Source: Halobacterium hubeiense (lineage in GTDB: Archaea > Halobacteriota > Halobacteria > Halobacteriales > Halobacteriaceae). Taken from it: 64,000 nucleotides of DNA. Made by a program: the position numbers and the translations under genes. The stretch spans positions 186,001 to 250,000 of the forward strand of contig NZ_LN831303.1 in NCBI RefSeq assembly GCF_001488575.1, written 5' to 3'. The first letter of the stretch is position 1; every line of letters starts with the position of its first letter. Under the pieces are notes generated by a model. It was given only the letters and a program-made list of their open reading frames with translations, did not search any database and had not been told where the DNA came from. Shown here piece after piece: positions 37,255 through 45,596 of this stretch.

Positions 37255-38232
37255 TCAGTCGGACAACAGCTTCACAGTTCTCCCACAGGCGTACCCTACT
37301 GTCCCTACGATTGCCCCGCCTGCGACTGACCCAAGCAGAATATAGGCTACCCAGACACCTAACTGTGGGCCGATGAACCCGCGAAAGACGACAGCCATCT
37401 GGTGCCCAATCATACCCAGATACCCTGCTGTCGCAATAGTCCAGCCCGCTTGGATTGGGGATTGCTTGTAACTGGCCCATGCCACTACAAATATCAGCAG
37501 AACCGATACTACGGACAGAGCTTCGGTTATGCTGACTGTCTGAGTGAAGCCGAGAGCTTGCCGAAGAACCCAACCAATCGTGGCGACAGTGAACACAGCA
37601 CTCGAGAGGTACGCAAGGTTGACGCCCTGTGAGTCACCACGACGTCTGGGTGGTCCAGCCAGCCTTGTAGATGCCCTCACATAGGCGTGAACGGCGAGCG
37701 TAGTGGCGAAAAGGAGGGCCCCAAGAAACGCAGCGAGCACGTATGCTGGTGCCTCTGAGCCACCACCAGTAAGATTGGATACGGACGGAAGTCTGTGCGT
37801 GAGCACGGTGTGTACGATTACACTAACCCCCACCAGCACAGTACTGACCGTTGCGAAGTTCTTGATGAACCCAAACAAGCTCTGCTGCCGGTCATCAGTA
37901 CCAATGAATACGACGTGAGGGTTGTCGCCAGGCGCATAGACCGTCATCTCCTTTCCTCGGTCCGAATACCTGGTCCCGGCAACCTGGATCAAATCGGCGT
38001 CGCCGAGTCTGTCTAAATGGTGGGTGACGTTCTCTACGGAGACATCAACTTGATTTGCCACCTCAGATGGCGTTGAAGGCTCTCGATGAATTTGGTTGAG
38101 AATCGCTCTCGCACCCTCGCTTGCAAGAACGCTAAAGATCTCGTCCGCTTGCTCCCCGACCAACCCGTGTACTCGAACGGCTCCTCCTTGAGAGGAGTCG
38201 AAATCAAACACATCGGGGGGCAATAGCGACAT
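37255..38232 (-). CDS. membrane-bound winged-helix regulator
   Basis: 325 residues from ATG 38232; a longer frame upstream overlaps the protease gene's 3' end and is unlikely. The N-terminal wHTH (about residues 35-95: LASEGARAILNQIHREPSTPSEVANQVDVSVENVTHHLDRLGDADLI is the core region) is followed by a beta hairpin with DRGKEMTVYAPG and six or seven transmembrane helices. A one-component membrane sensor that could bind DNA while sensing the envelope. It is 52 bp downstream of the Tat protease gene, so likely co-transcribed; neighbours suggest it reports on the exported products. Confidence 0.82.
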   Translation of the reverse strand: MSLLPPDVFDFDSSQGGAVRVHGLVGEQADEIFSVLASEGARAILNQIHREPSTPSEVANQVDVSVENVTHHLDRLGDADLIQVAGTRYSDRGKEMTVYAPGDNPHVVFIGTDDRQQSLFGFIKNFATVSTVLVGVSVIVHTVLTHRLPSVSNLTGGGSEAPAYVLAAFLGALLFATTLAVHAYVRASTRLAGPPRRRGDSQGVNLAYLSSAVFTVATIGWVLRQALGFTQTVSITEALSVVSVLLIFVVAWASYKQSPIQAGWTIATAGYLGMIGHQMAVVFRGFIGPQLGVWVAYILLGSVAGGAIVGTVGYACGRTVKLLSD

Positions 38233-38284
38233 CAGTATATTGGTGGCGTGGTTCTCGTTTACTTTTTTCGGTGCGTTGTCATTC

Positions 38285-39415
38285 TCACCATCCGTATCCG
38301 TACTCCTGGTTGATATGGTAGGCCCCGGTCCCGAATGCGTACCGGCCCCCGAGGTTGTACGGGCTAGTGACGCCCCCACACATCGCGACGGCGAGGACCT
38401 TATCGTCCTGATGGTGGCGGTAAGCAACGGCCCCACTATCGCCGTCCTCTAGAGTAGACGAGCTTCCCCACCGGACCTGTTCGTGTCTTGTCGTCGACCC
38501 ATCGAACACGTTGGTCCCAACGCCTCGAACCTCCCCACTAGTTTCACAGGTTCCGACGCCCTGCTTCGTGATCGACTTGTTGTCGGCAGCGAGTGCTTGC
38601 ACGCCAGACTTCGTGTAATTGCCCCATATTTTGTAGTTCGTTCCATAGAGTTCCCGAGTGGGAGTATGGCCATTCGCTGGCTCACAAGCGACGAAATCAT
38701 CAGTTGAATCGCCGTCGGTTACCTTGCCGATGGTATTCCCGTCACTTTGGGAGAGTTCTGCCGAGTCATCAACGGGACTTGAGCCGAAGATGTGCCAGCA
38801 AGTCGCGAAGTACATCGTCCCGTCCTTCACGAGAGGAGAGCTAAGCGTTCCAGGACTACTGCCACTACACTCAACCCCTCCGGGAGGCGTAGAACCGTAG
38901 TCCCCAGTGCCGCAAGCGGACTGAATTGACGGGGTAATCGAAGGATCCGACGTCTCTTCGACTTTCTTCTTTTCAACTGGGACGCCCCCGATGGAGTCCG
39001 GAAGTGAACGCTCGTCTCCGGGACTGATCGAGTCTCTACTAGACGAACCACTCTCCTTGACCTCTACTTCGATTGAAGGCTCGGCGTTGTCGAAGGTGTC
39101 CGGGTTGACAAGGGTAGCTACCACATCGTCACGCTGGTAGAACTTCTCCCGGTCGTGAACCTCAGTCGCGTGAGTAACGGCTTCGTGCCAGTCCTTGGGG
39201 ACATCTTTTTCCACCACTTCGTACTCTGCGTCTGCCCCACTCTCCATCGGAACCCGGGCTTCCGTGATTGTGACTTCCTCGTCAGTTGCTGCACTGACGT
39301 GGCCCGCACCGAATGCTATACTGCTCCCGATTGCAACTGTCTTCAGAAATGTTCGCCGACCGGAGCGCGTGCTTTTCCCTTTCTCTACCTTATCTTCACT
39401 TCTGTCATCGGACAT
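38285..39415 (-). CDS. Tat-exported chymotrypsin-like serine protease
   Basis: 376 residues. Tat signal RSGRRTFLKTVAIGSSIAFG, then a ~120-residue pro-region (YEVVEKDVPKDWHEAVTHAT) and a trypsin/chymotrypsin-fold domain: catalytic His in ATCWHIFGS, probable Asp in DSTDDFVACEPAN, and nucleophile Ser in EDGDSGAVAYRH. Cys residues in ACGTGDYG, VECSG, GTCETSG and AMCGG may form disulfides. Predicted secreted protease, perhaps processing the exported protein encoded nearby. Confidence 0.85.
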   Translation of the reverse strand: MSDDRSEDKVEKGKSTRSGRRTFLKTVAIGSSIAFGAGHVSAATDEEVTITEARVPMESGADAEYEVVEKDVPKDWHEAVTHATEVHDREKFYQRDDVVATLVNPDTFDNAEPSIEVEVKESGSSSRDSISPGDERSLPDSIGGVPVEKKKVEETSDPSITPSIQSACGTGDYGSTPPGGVECSGSSPGTLSSPLVKDGTMYFATCWHIFGSSPVDDSAELSQSDGNTIGKVTDGDSTDDFVACEPANGHTPTRELYGTNYKIWGNYTKSGVQALAADNKSITKQGVGTCETSGEVRGVGTNVFDGSTTRHEQVRWGSSSTLEDGDSGAVAYRHHQDDKVLAVAMCGGVTSPYNLGGRYAFGTGAYHINQEYGYGW

Positions 39416-39618
39416 GACTCACTGATCTGTAATTCACCAACCTCAGCCCATGGACCGATTAATTAGAAGGAAGCGAGTCCCTCTCTACAAATAAAAATTC
39501 TATCATAGTTGAGGGGCTCTCCGATAGTGGGCTAGTAATCAGTCATAAAACTATCGCTAGCCAAAATCGAATTTCGGTGTGGCAATAAATCAATAGGACC
39601 GAGTATTAGTTGTTTAAC

Positions 39619-40389
39619 ATGAAATTGGGCTCGGAACTTCCGTCGCTAGAGGTCATCGTGTCCCGGTATGAGATACTTGAACAGGTGGATATGGGAGTAG
39701 TAGAGAAGAGAAAAATGAATGATAACTTGGAGGCCTCACGGACCACGATAGACAGGTCGGTGCGAGAATTGGAGGCAGCCAATGTCCTAGAGCGGCGCAA
39801 CGGCAGCTGTGAGTTCACCAGATATGGGAGAATCGTGTATGAAGAGTTCCGCGAGACCGTCAAGGCGGCAGAGAAGGTTAAGCCAGCGTCTGAACTCCTA
39901 GCTATGCTACCGCCCAATTCGCCAATTGGGGCGACTATCGCAAACGCTGATGCAGTTGAGATGGCCCCTGAGCGTGCTCCAGTTACGGCTCTAGAGGATT
40001 TGGGGATCCCACCGGACTGCAATACCATTCGTGCCTCGCTCCCCGTCGTCTTCTCCCAACAACTCCAAGCGATTCGTGATTATGCTAAGGGGGGTACAAC
40101 TCTTGAAATTCTCACGCATCCAGATTTAGTGAGCCTAATTCAGCGAAGGTATCCCGAAGTTTGCGAGTTACTCGACAGAAGTAGTAGTGGTATTCATTCC
40201 GCTTCAGAACTCCCAGAGTTCGGGCTCATCGTATACGGCTCCGAGGAAGTCCGCGTGTGCGTGTACGAGGGAATGAGCCAACTGTCGGGAGTGTTGCAGA
40301 ATCAAGATGCTGACGCGGTCAGCGAGGCCATCTCGATTTTCGAGGAAAACAAGCGAGTTGCTGAACCCGCGTTTGAAGTTGAGGCATAG
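39619..40389 (+). CDS. winged-helix transcriptional regulator with C-terminal ligand domain
   Basis: 256 residues from ATG 39619. N-terminal wHTH (SRYEILEQVDMGVVEKRKMN, TTIDRSVRELEAANVLERRN) and a C-terminal alpha/beta region (IRASLPVVFSQQLQAIRDYA, LTHPDLVSLI, ELPEFGLIVYGSEEVRVCVY) that matches the layout of archaeal DUF1724-type regulators. Divergent from the protease gene; the 203-bp region between (39416-39618) contains the probable promoters. Candidate regulator of the export cluster. Confidence 0.82.
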   Translation: MKLGSELPSLEVIVSRYEILEQVDMGVVEKRKMNDNLEASRTTIDRSVRELEAANVLERRNGSCEFTRYGRIVYEEFRETVKAAEKVKPASELLAMLPPNSPIGATIANADAVEMAPERAPVTALEDLGIPPDCNTIRASLPVVFSQQLQAIRDYAKGGTTLEILTHPDLVSLIQRRYPEVCELLDRSSSGIHSASELPEFGLIVYGSEEVRVCVYEGMSQLSGVLQNQDADAVSEAISIFEENKRVAEPAFEVEA

Positions 40390-40514
40390 TAGCTGGCTTT
40401 CCCATTGGCTTTCTGTGTATCGGGGAGGAAGCCACAACAAACAGGGGTAGTAACTAGCGCGGTGTTGAGGGAAGTAGCCACCACACGCAAGATAAGTTCG
40501 TCAAGGAGCGTCCG

Positions 40515-40731
40515 GTACGTCGTATTCTTCCGAACCTTGAGACAGAGGAGGACGATGTGTTGATGAAGTGTGTACCGCCATTTCGAGAACTTCGAGGAGG
40601 AATGAGCGACAGCTCGCTGAGCCAATTGCATCGCTTGCTCAACGAACCGGAGTAACTGCGACTTCGGCAGGGCATCCATCCGATCAGACTACCGGGCGAA
40701 CCTGTAACTCTCTAAGGATTTCAACAGAGCC
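40515..40731 (-). pseudogene. IS5-family transposase remnant with one IS end
   Basis: The first ~55 codons of an IS5-type haloarchaeal transposase (MDALPKSQLLRFVEQAMQLA, SKFSKWRYTLHQHIVLLCLK, TYRTLLDEL) end abruptly. The IS terminus GGCTCTGTTGAAATCCTTAG is at 40731-40712 on the minus strand. The rest of the element is missing; 40390-40514 has no gene. Confidence 0.75.
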
Positions 40732-40764
40732 GATATCGACTATGAATTTGGTTTGAAGAAGAAT

Positions 40765-41040
40765 CTAAGCAGTTTTTCTCGCAGGATTCGCATTCTGAGC
40801 GACTAGCAAAAAGAGAATTGGGGTGATAACCGCTAAGACTGCAAATATATTCACTGCAAATGGGGCTAGGAACCCTGCGATAATGGCAAAGAATCCGAAA
40901 ATGAAAACGGAGACGACAGCAAGTATTTGGAAATTTCGGCGGGGGTTGTAGCCGCAATGAGGGCACTCCTTTGCGTCAACACTAATCGGTTCGTAACATT
41001 CTCGGCACGTTACCCGAATGTCAGAACTTGAATTAGCCAT
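40765..41040 (-). CDS. zinc-ribbon membrane protein
   Basis: 91 residues. N-terminal zinc ribbon (VTCRECYEPISVDAKECPHCGY) followed by two hydrophobic helices (ILAVVSVFIFGFFAIIAGFL and NIFAVLAVITPILFLLVA). Membrane protein with a cytosolic zinc knuckle; function unknown. AT-rich flanks and lower GC suggest foreign origin. Confidence 0.75.
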   Translation of the reverse strand: MANSSSDIRVTCRECYEPISVDAKECPHCGYNPRRNFQILAVVSVFIFGFFAIIAGFLAPFAVNIFAVLAVITPILFLLVAQNANPARKTA

Positions 41041-41165
41041 TATGTGTGGATTGGCGTCAGTGACCTAAAATCCACCACATAACTGAGAACCAACACATCG
41101 GAATATTCCACTTGATATAAAGTCAGTAAGGTATAAATATTGTTTTCCCTTAGTGAGTCATTGAG

Positions 41166-41339
41166 ATGACATTCCTTAGTAACCAGAGTTATCGAAAGCA
41201 GATAATCGGAGCTCCAATCATTGTTGCTGGCTGTTATATCCTAGCCAGGCTTTTTGAACTTGATTTAACTGGTTTCCTGCTGCTATCCTTAGTTTCCATA
41301 ATTGTATACTTTGCCGCCTTTCGAATGAATAGGGGATAA
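41166..41339 (+). CDS. 57-residue membrane protein
   Basis: MTFLSNQSYRKQIIGAPIIV then two hydrophobic stretches (APIIVAGCYILARLF and FLLLSLVSIIVYFAAF) ending RMNRG. Found by direct reading. AT-rich gene; unknown function. 41340-41538 has nothing else. Confidence 0.5.
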   Translation: MTFLSNQSYRKQIIGAPIIVAGCYILARLFELDLTGFLLLSLVSIIVYFAAFRMNRG

Positions 41340-41538
41340 TATTTTTTCGAGTTAACCGGTATGGATTTCTGAGATTGTTTGTTCAGCCCATTTTTAGCTG
41401 AGGTACTGGAAGATATAATTGCTGCTTGAGGAATCCTCGATTGCGGCGAGAAGCCGATCCAAACTGTAGAAGAATCGAATATGAAAATATAAACTCTTGA
41501 ATTAAATAAATCACTTATGTAATTAATACCATAAATAT

Positions 41539-42281
41539 GGCACTGTCTAGTTGAGTTAGTTTGAGAAGTGAGCAGATCGTTGAGTTAATCGACCAAGATG
41601 CTCGCAGACCTGCTCAGCGAGAGCTATGAACCGGATTTAGAAGAAACTTGGGAGAACGAGCGGACGGCGACGCCCGTCAGGACGTTCGCCGTCCGTCTCC
41701 ACCAAACCGGTTGTTCACTCAGAGAAACAACAACGATCTTAGCGGAATTAGGCGTTCAACGCTCTCATGGCGCGGTTTAAACTGGGTACATCGGCTATCT
41801 GACAGCGGACGCGACCCGCCTGAGGCGCAGCCGAAGCGGGTCGCCGTCGACGAGACTGCTGTCAAGATTAACGGTGAGTGGTCTTGGTTGTATGCTGCAA
41901 TAGACATCGACACGAAGCTAATTCTCGATGTCGCGTTGTTCGGACGACATGGCACTGATCCGGCGGCTGCGTTCCTCGCTGGACTCCGTGAGAAACACGA
42001 TCTCTCAGAGGCGGAGTTTCTCGTCGATCAATTCGGCTATCAAACTGCCCTTGCCCGATTAGGATTGAGCGGTCGGGTCAACTATACCGACCGAAGCCTC
42101 ATCGAAAAGTGGTTTCACACGCTCAAAATGCGGGTCGACCGCTTCCATAACTCGTGGGTGGACAGTCGGTCCAGCGTTCGAGAGTGGCTTGAACAGTTTA
42201 TGCATTACTACAACCGCCACAGACCTCATCAAGCTCTCGATGGAAAAACGCCGGTTGAGAACCTCAGAACTAGACAGTCCC
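41539..42281 (+). mobile_element. IS6-family (ISH14/15-like) insertion sequence, 743 bp
   Basis: Terminal repeats GGCACTGTCTAGTT (41539-41552) and AACTAGACAGTCCC (42268-42281) match at 13 of 14 positions as inverted repeats. Encodes one transposase, which is frameshifted. No perfect 8-bp target duplication remains (ATAAATAT against ATTAGAAT), consistent with an old insertion. Confidence 0.88.
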
Positions 42282-42286
42282 ATTAG
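41598..42286 (+). pseudogene. IS6-family DDE transposase, frameshifted
   Basis: N-terminal HTH part (TFAVRLHQTGCSLRETTTIL, VQRSHGAV) stops at 41778. The +1 frame then resumes as NWVHRLSDSGRDPPEAQP and carries the catalytic region: D in RVAVDETAVKING, D in EFLVDQFGYQ and E in IEKWFHTLKMRVDRF. A one-base deletion in GTTTAAACTGG (expected GTTTGGAACTGG) explains the break, so the element cannot transpose by itself. Confidence 0.85.
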
Positions 42287-42300
42287 AATTGTAGCCCCCA

Positions 42301-42456
42301 TCAAGTTGATAACTGCCAAGCAATTAGACCAACCACGCCTAGTATCGTGAATATGACTGCTCCAAAACCGCGAACGTAAGGGCCTATTCTTAGAAAGCCC
42401 ATCGCTGCAGCAATAAATGCGAGTATTGCGGACCCAAGGTATATTCTTGAAGTCAT
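42301..42456 (-). CDS. 51-residue membrane protein
   Basis: MTSRIYLGSAILAFIAAAMG, then RGFGAVIFTILGVVGLIAWQ. Two hydrophobic helices, no other marks. Its 3' end is 20 bp from the IS6 element. Unknown function. Confidence 0.5.
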   Translation of the reverse strand: MTSRIYLGSAILAFIAAAMGFLRIGPYVRGFGAVIFTILGVVGLIAWQLST

Positions 42457-42520
42457 GTATGGAAATTGTGTCGGGATATTTATAAAATTGTGCCTTGGTT
42501 GCCTTTCTTATTCTATTATA

Positions 42521-42670
42521 TTAGAATACGATATCCCACCCCTCTTCAGCGAGGCTTCCGACTCCATCTGCGAGCTGATCGGCGATGTCGTTTGCGGTGC
42601 TCCAAGCATCATCGGCCGTGTTCTCGAGATCATCAACCAAGTCGTCATCAAATAGAGTGCCTTCGCACAT
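42521..42670 (-). CDS. 49-residue acidic protein
   Basis: MCEGTLFDDDLVDDLENTAD, then ANDIADQLADGVGSLAEEGW. Very acidic, with an amphipathic helical pattern, as in small haloarchaeal proteins. An IS-type end (42714-42766) sits just upstream, so the gene may have lost its promoter. Modest confidence as it is short. Confidence 0.45.
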   Translation of the reverse strand: MCEGTLFDDDLVDDLENTADDAWSTANDIADQLADGVGSLAEEGWDIVF

Positions 42671-42713
42671 AGGAACCATGAATACTGTAGGATTTGTCTC
42701 ATACGAGACAAAT

Positions 42714-42766
42714 ACTCTGTATCTCGCACACCGGCTATATCAGTTTCACAGGGTTTCAACGGAGCC
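42714..42766 (-). repeat. 53-bp solo IS end, copy 1
   Basis: CTCTGTATCTCGCAC, 10 variable bases, TATCAGTTTC and a terminus that reads on the minus strand GGCTCCGTTGAAACCC. Same length and layout as 62578-62630. Related to the terminus of the IS5 remnant at 40731. No transposase attached. Confidence 0.65.
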
Positions 42767-42875
42767 TAATATATGAGTCTGAAGGCCTAATTGATTGAAA
42801 TTCTTATGTGTGCGGGCGACGGGATTCCTCTTGCTCTGAACCCTCTTCTAATACCGACCAGAGCTTGGAAGCACT

Positions 42876-42908
42876 ACTGAATAGAATAGGCGTGTTTTCA
42901 ATTACTGG
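42876..42908 (+). repeat. dispersed repeat, 3'-terminal fragment
   Basis: TACTGAATAGAATAGGCGTG followed by TTTTCAATTACTGG. Matches the last ~30 bp of the repeats at 4618-4720 and 49151-49256. Confidence 0.45.
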
Positions 42909-42958
42909 TAAAGGTAGGATATGGTTGAGGCTGGACGAGCGAGTATCTAGAATCGGAG

Positions 42959-43408
42959 TTAGGGTGCAGCAGTGGCCGTGTCGCCAGTCTCTGGATCGAA
43001 CGGGAGATTGATGACGAGTTCGTCGAACCAGACGACTGGGCGCTTCCGCTGGCCGTCTTCCTCGAAGAAGATGATGCCCAGTTGGGCGAGGCGGCTAAGT
43101 TCCTCGTGGACGTTCTTCACGTCCCGGTCAACGACCCGAGCGGCTTCGTTGATGCTGTCTGGTTGTTCCTGCCGGATTGCTTCGATGAGATCGAGGACAC
43201 GCGGCGTCAGGGTCTCCATCAAGTCGTCGTAGCTGGTGAACGAGAGCGTCGGCGTAGAGTCCACCGTGTCCCCCTGTTCGAGAGCCGTGATGTTGTCGGT
43301 AACATCGTCGTGGAACTCGCTGGACGGTGTCACGGTCACAACAAGGGTTGATTCGGCAAGGAGCTGTTCGCGCTCCATCGGGTGCAGCGGCGGCGTGGAA
43401 TCATTCAT
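42959..43408 (-). CDS. HVO_A0114-type wHTH antitoxin/regulator
   Basis: 149 residues from ATG 43408 (a GTG at 43417 is also in frame). Helical N-terminus, then wHTH: PRVLDLIEAIRQEQPDSINE, AARVVDRDVKNVHEELSRLA, with wing FFEEDGQRKRPVVWF. Proteins of this family pair with TumE toxins; here the toxin gene lies directly upstream (stop at 43433). Likely autoregulates through the ATTGGT palindromes upstream of the operon. Confidence 0.85.
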   Translation of the reverse strand: MNDSTPPLHPMEREQLLAESTLVVTVTPSSEFHDDVTDNITALEQGDTVDSTPTLSFTSYDDLMETLTPRVLDLIEAIRQEQPDSINEAARVVDRDVKNVHEELSRLAQLGIIFFEEDGQRKRPVVWFDELVINLPFDPETGDTATAAP

Positions 43409-43432
43409 TGGTATCACCGTTGTCTGATGGCC

Positions 43433-43771
43433 TCATTTGACCTCGAACTCGGATTTCGGAATCTCGCTCCAGAATTGTTCCCAGAGCTCGACCATTCCAG
43501 GGAACTCGATGATGTCTGGGTTAGGGTCTGGTGCAACGTGTAGTTCGTGTCCTTTCGTGTCTTCGTGCGAGTTGTCGTACCGGCGAATCGTTCCATCGTC
43601 AAGCGTGCGGGCCGGGTCCGGCTCTGTCGCGCCGTAGTGGAGTTTGTAGGCCTACCCGGACGGGTATGCGTCGCGGTCGGTCTGCATGCAGAACACACGG
43701 ACCACGGTCTCGTCTGGGTACTTCCGCGCCTTGTTCACGCCGTCCAAGTCGTCGCCGGTCAGTGAGGCCAT
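43433..43771 (-). pseudogene. TumE-family toxin with in-frame stop codon
   Basis: Full-length frame of 112 codons: MASLTGDDLDGVNKARKYPD, TVVRVFCMQTDRDAYPSG, then TAG at codon 40 (43654-43652), continuing AYKLHYGATEPDPARTLDDG, IRRYDNSHEDTKGHELHVAP and ending WSEIPKSEFEVK. The position of the stop fits a Trp codon (TGG to TAG). The toxin is thus inactivated while its antitoxin next door is intact, the expected way for such a pair to decay. Confidence 0.85.
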
Positions 43772-43779
43772 CCTCAACT

Positions 43780-43826
43780 ATTGGTACACAGACCAATCTA
43801 ATAACTCTATTGGTCCACAAACCAAT
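43780..43826. promoter_or_regulatory. two ATTGGT-N6-ACCAAT operators flanking a TATA box
   Basis: Palindromes at 43780-43797 and 43809-43826, centres 29 bp apart. On the minus strand GTTATTAGA between them is the probable TATA, ~25 nt before the toxin ATG at 43771. This suits repression by a dimeric wHTH antitoxin that covers the promoter from both sides. Confidence 0.7.
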
Positions 43827-43926
43827 AGACTGAAAACTGGCAAGCTAGAACCGCGTCGACACCCTCAAAGAAGCACCACCACCGTGGAAAACACTACGCT
43901 CACCGATTTCACCCACCGTCGGGCTT

Positions 43927-45585
43927 CTAGCCGTCGCTGGTCTCGTCTGCGTCCGGACTTGAGTGGTCCTCCGTCCGAGTGTTGAACTCGGCGGTATCGG
44001 CGTTTGACCGACTCCACTCCTCGGCGGACTCCGTGAGGTCGCTGCTGTCCATCCGGGCGTCGTCGGGCTGGTTGTCCATAGCTCGTTCGTCCGTCGACAG
44101 ATCGCTATCTTCACCACGACTGCCGCTCGCTGTCTCCCCACTACTCACAGACTCCGACGACTCTTCCCCCAAACCTGCATCTGCATCTGTATCTACGTCC
44201 GTTTCCGTATCTGTCTCGGCATCGGTCTGCGAGCCCGCGTAGTCATCCAGCGACGACTGCCCCCGGGACGGTGGCCCATCGCCGCCCGGCGTGAACTTCT
44301 CTCGAACCTCCTCACTCCGAATCGCCATCCGCTCGTTAATCCGCTGGCGGTAGCTATCCACCTTACTCGCGGTTGCTTTCCCAGCGTCACCCGCCATCCC
44401 AACGGGAGTGAAGCTGTCGCCCCGGTAGTTACGGATTGCACTCTGTGAGACGCGCGCCGGCGCATTCACGGCCTTCGACCCCATTTTCTCGCCGGCTTTC
44501 TCCGCGCGCTCCCGGCGACGACGGCGCCGCGACCGCCGCTGGCGCTGCGAGGAGAAATCTAAATCCGGCTCGTGTCGATGCTCGTCGCTCGTCTCCGCCG
44601 TCGACGACGACCCACGCCGCGACCCACGAGCTGGGCGAGCCGACTGGCGCTCCCGGGGATTCCCAGCAAGCGCAGTATCTGCACCCGCGTACGCTCCCCC
44701 AGCAGCACGGCGAGCAACCGGCGTCCCCTTCCGCACCGCCCGCGACACCTGCGAGGAAAACGAAAACACGTACTTCGGAACTAAGCCCGCCCCCGCAATC
44801 GTCGCGAGCCCGAAAATCGTCGACACTAGATCTGTGCTGAGGTCGCCGCTGCTTGTTGCCGCTGCGGCTGGATTCTGGCCGCCGGTCAGGAATAGTGAGC
44901 CAATCCGTAGGAGGAACGCTGTGGGGAGCGTCATCAACACTAGCGGCACGAACTTCCCCATCATGGACTTCGCCCACCCCTGCACGGGCTGAATAGGAAC
45001 AATCCAGAACATCAGGAGAATCGGCATTGCGGCCATGTACGCGTAGATAGCGAGCTGGCGGAGGAGGTAGATGCCGATGATGACGAGGATGATTGTCGCG
45101 CCGAAAATATAGATGAGGACGCTGACCGCGACAGCACCGAGAGACGACCCAAGGTTAGTACCTAAACTGCCTTTGACGGCCGCATCAGCGACGATTAAGC
45201 CAGCGAGATCGTTGATGAATTTGAGGAACCACCCACCGAACCACCACCACGAGAGAGCAAGCGGGTACGCGAAAACCGCACGTCGAATACTCACTCGCTT
45301 TTGTTTCTCGGAGAAGATATTGAAGAACATCGCAAGCCCGAGTGCTAACGCGAACAGCGACGGCAACAGCACAATCACCAATTCGTCGTAGAGATTGTGG
45401 TACAGTTTAGGCCAGAGGCCTTTCGTTGGCGGGTTGAACGAGGAGAGATTATCTGGGTAGGGCGTGCTTGTGAGGTAGTTTTTGGCGATTTGGAACAGGA
45501 AGTCGATAATCCCCGCTAACCCCCCGACGAGATCCTTAATCAGCCCGATGATTGCATTTTTGACGGCTGCTTTAATTCCCGGCAT
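43927..45585 (-). CDS. VirB6/TrbL-like conjugation membrane protein
   Basis: 552 residues. Residues ~1-290 contain six or more hydrophobic helices (ELVIVLLPSLFALALGLAMF, FAYPLALSWWWFGGWFLKFI, LIYIFGATIILVIIGIYLL, AYMAAMPILLMFWIVPIQPV). The cytoplasmic C-terminus is long and disordered, first Arg-rich (RQRRSRRRRRRERAEK) then Asp/Glu/Thr/Ser-rich. Matches the layout of inner-membrane channel proteins of type IV secretion in haloarchaeal conjugative elements. The adjacent lipoprotein gene (11 bp gap) is the usual partner. No VirB4 or coupling ATPase is in the window, so the transfer set is partial. Confidence 0.75.
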   Translation of the reverse strand: MPGIKAAVKNAIIGLIKDLVGGLAGIIDFLFQIAKNYLTSTPYPDNLSSFNPPTKGLWPKLYHNLYDELVIVLLPSLFALALGLAMFFNIFSEKQKRVSIRRAVFAYPLALSWWWFGGWFLKFINDLAGLIVADAAVKGSLGTNLGSSLGAVAVSVLIYIFGATIILVIIGIYLLRQLAIYAYMAAMPILLMFWIVPIQPVQGWAKSMMGKFVPLVLMTLPTAFLLRIGSLFLTGGQNPAAAATSSGDLSTDLVSTIFGLATIAGAGLVPKYVFSFSSQVSRAVRKGTPVARRAAGGAYAGADTALAGNPRERQSARPARGSRRGSSSTAETSDEHRHEPDLDFSSQRQRRSRRRRRRERAEKAGEKMGSKAVNAPARVSQSAIRNYRGDSFTPVGMAGDAGKATASKVDSYRQRINERMAIRSEEVREKFTPGGDGPPSRGQSSLDDYAGSQTDAETDTETDVDTDADAGLGEESSESVSSGETASGSRGEDSDLSTDERAMDNQPDDARMDSSDLTESAEEWSRSNADTAEFNTRTEDHSSPDADETSDG

Positions 45586-45596
45586 AAGCAGGCCTC

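Noticed and set aside
41531-42289. Target-site duplication of the IS6 element
   Set aside because: Flanking octamers ATAAATAT and ATTAGAAT match at too few positions to call a duplication.
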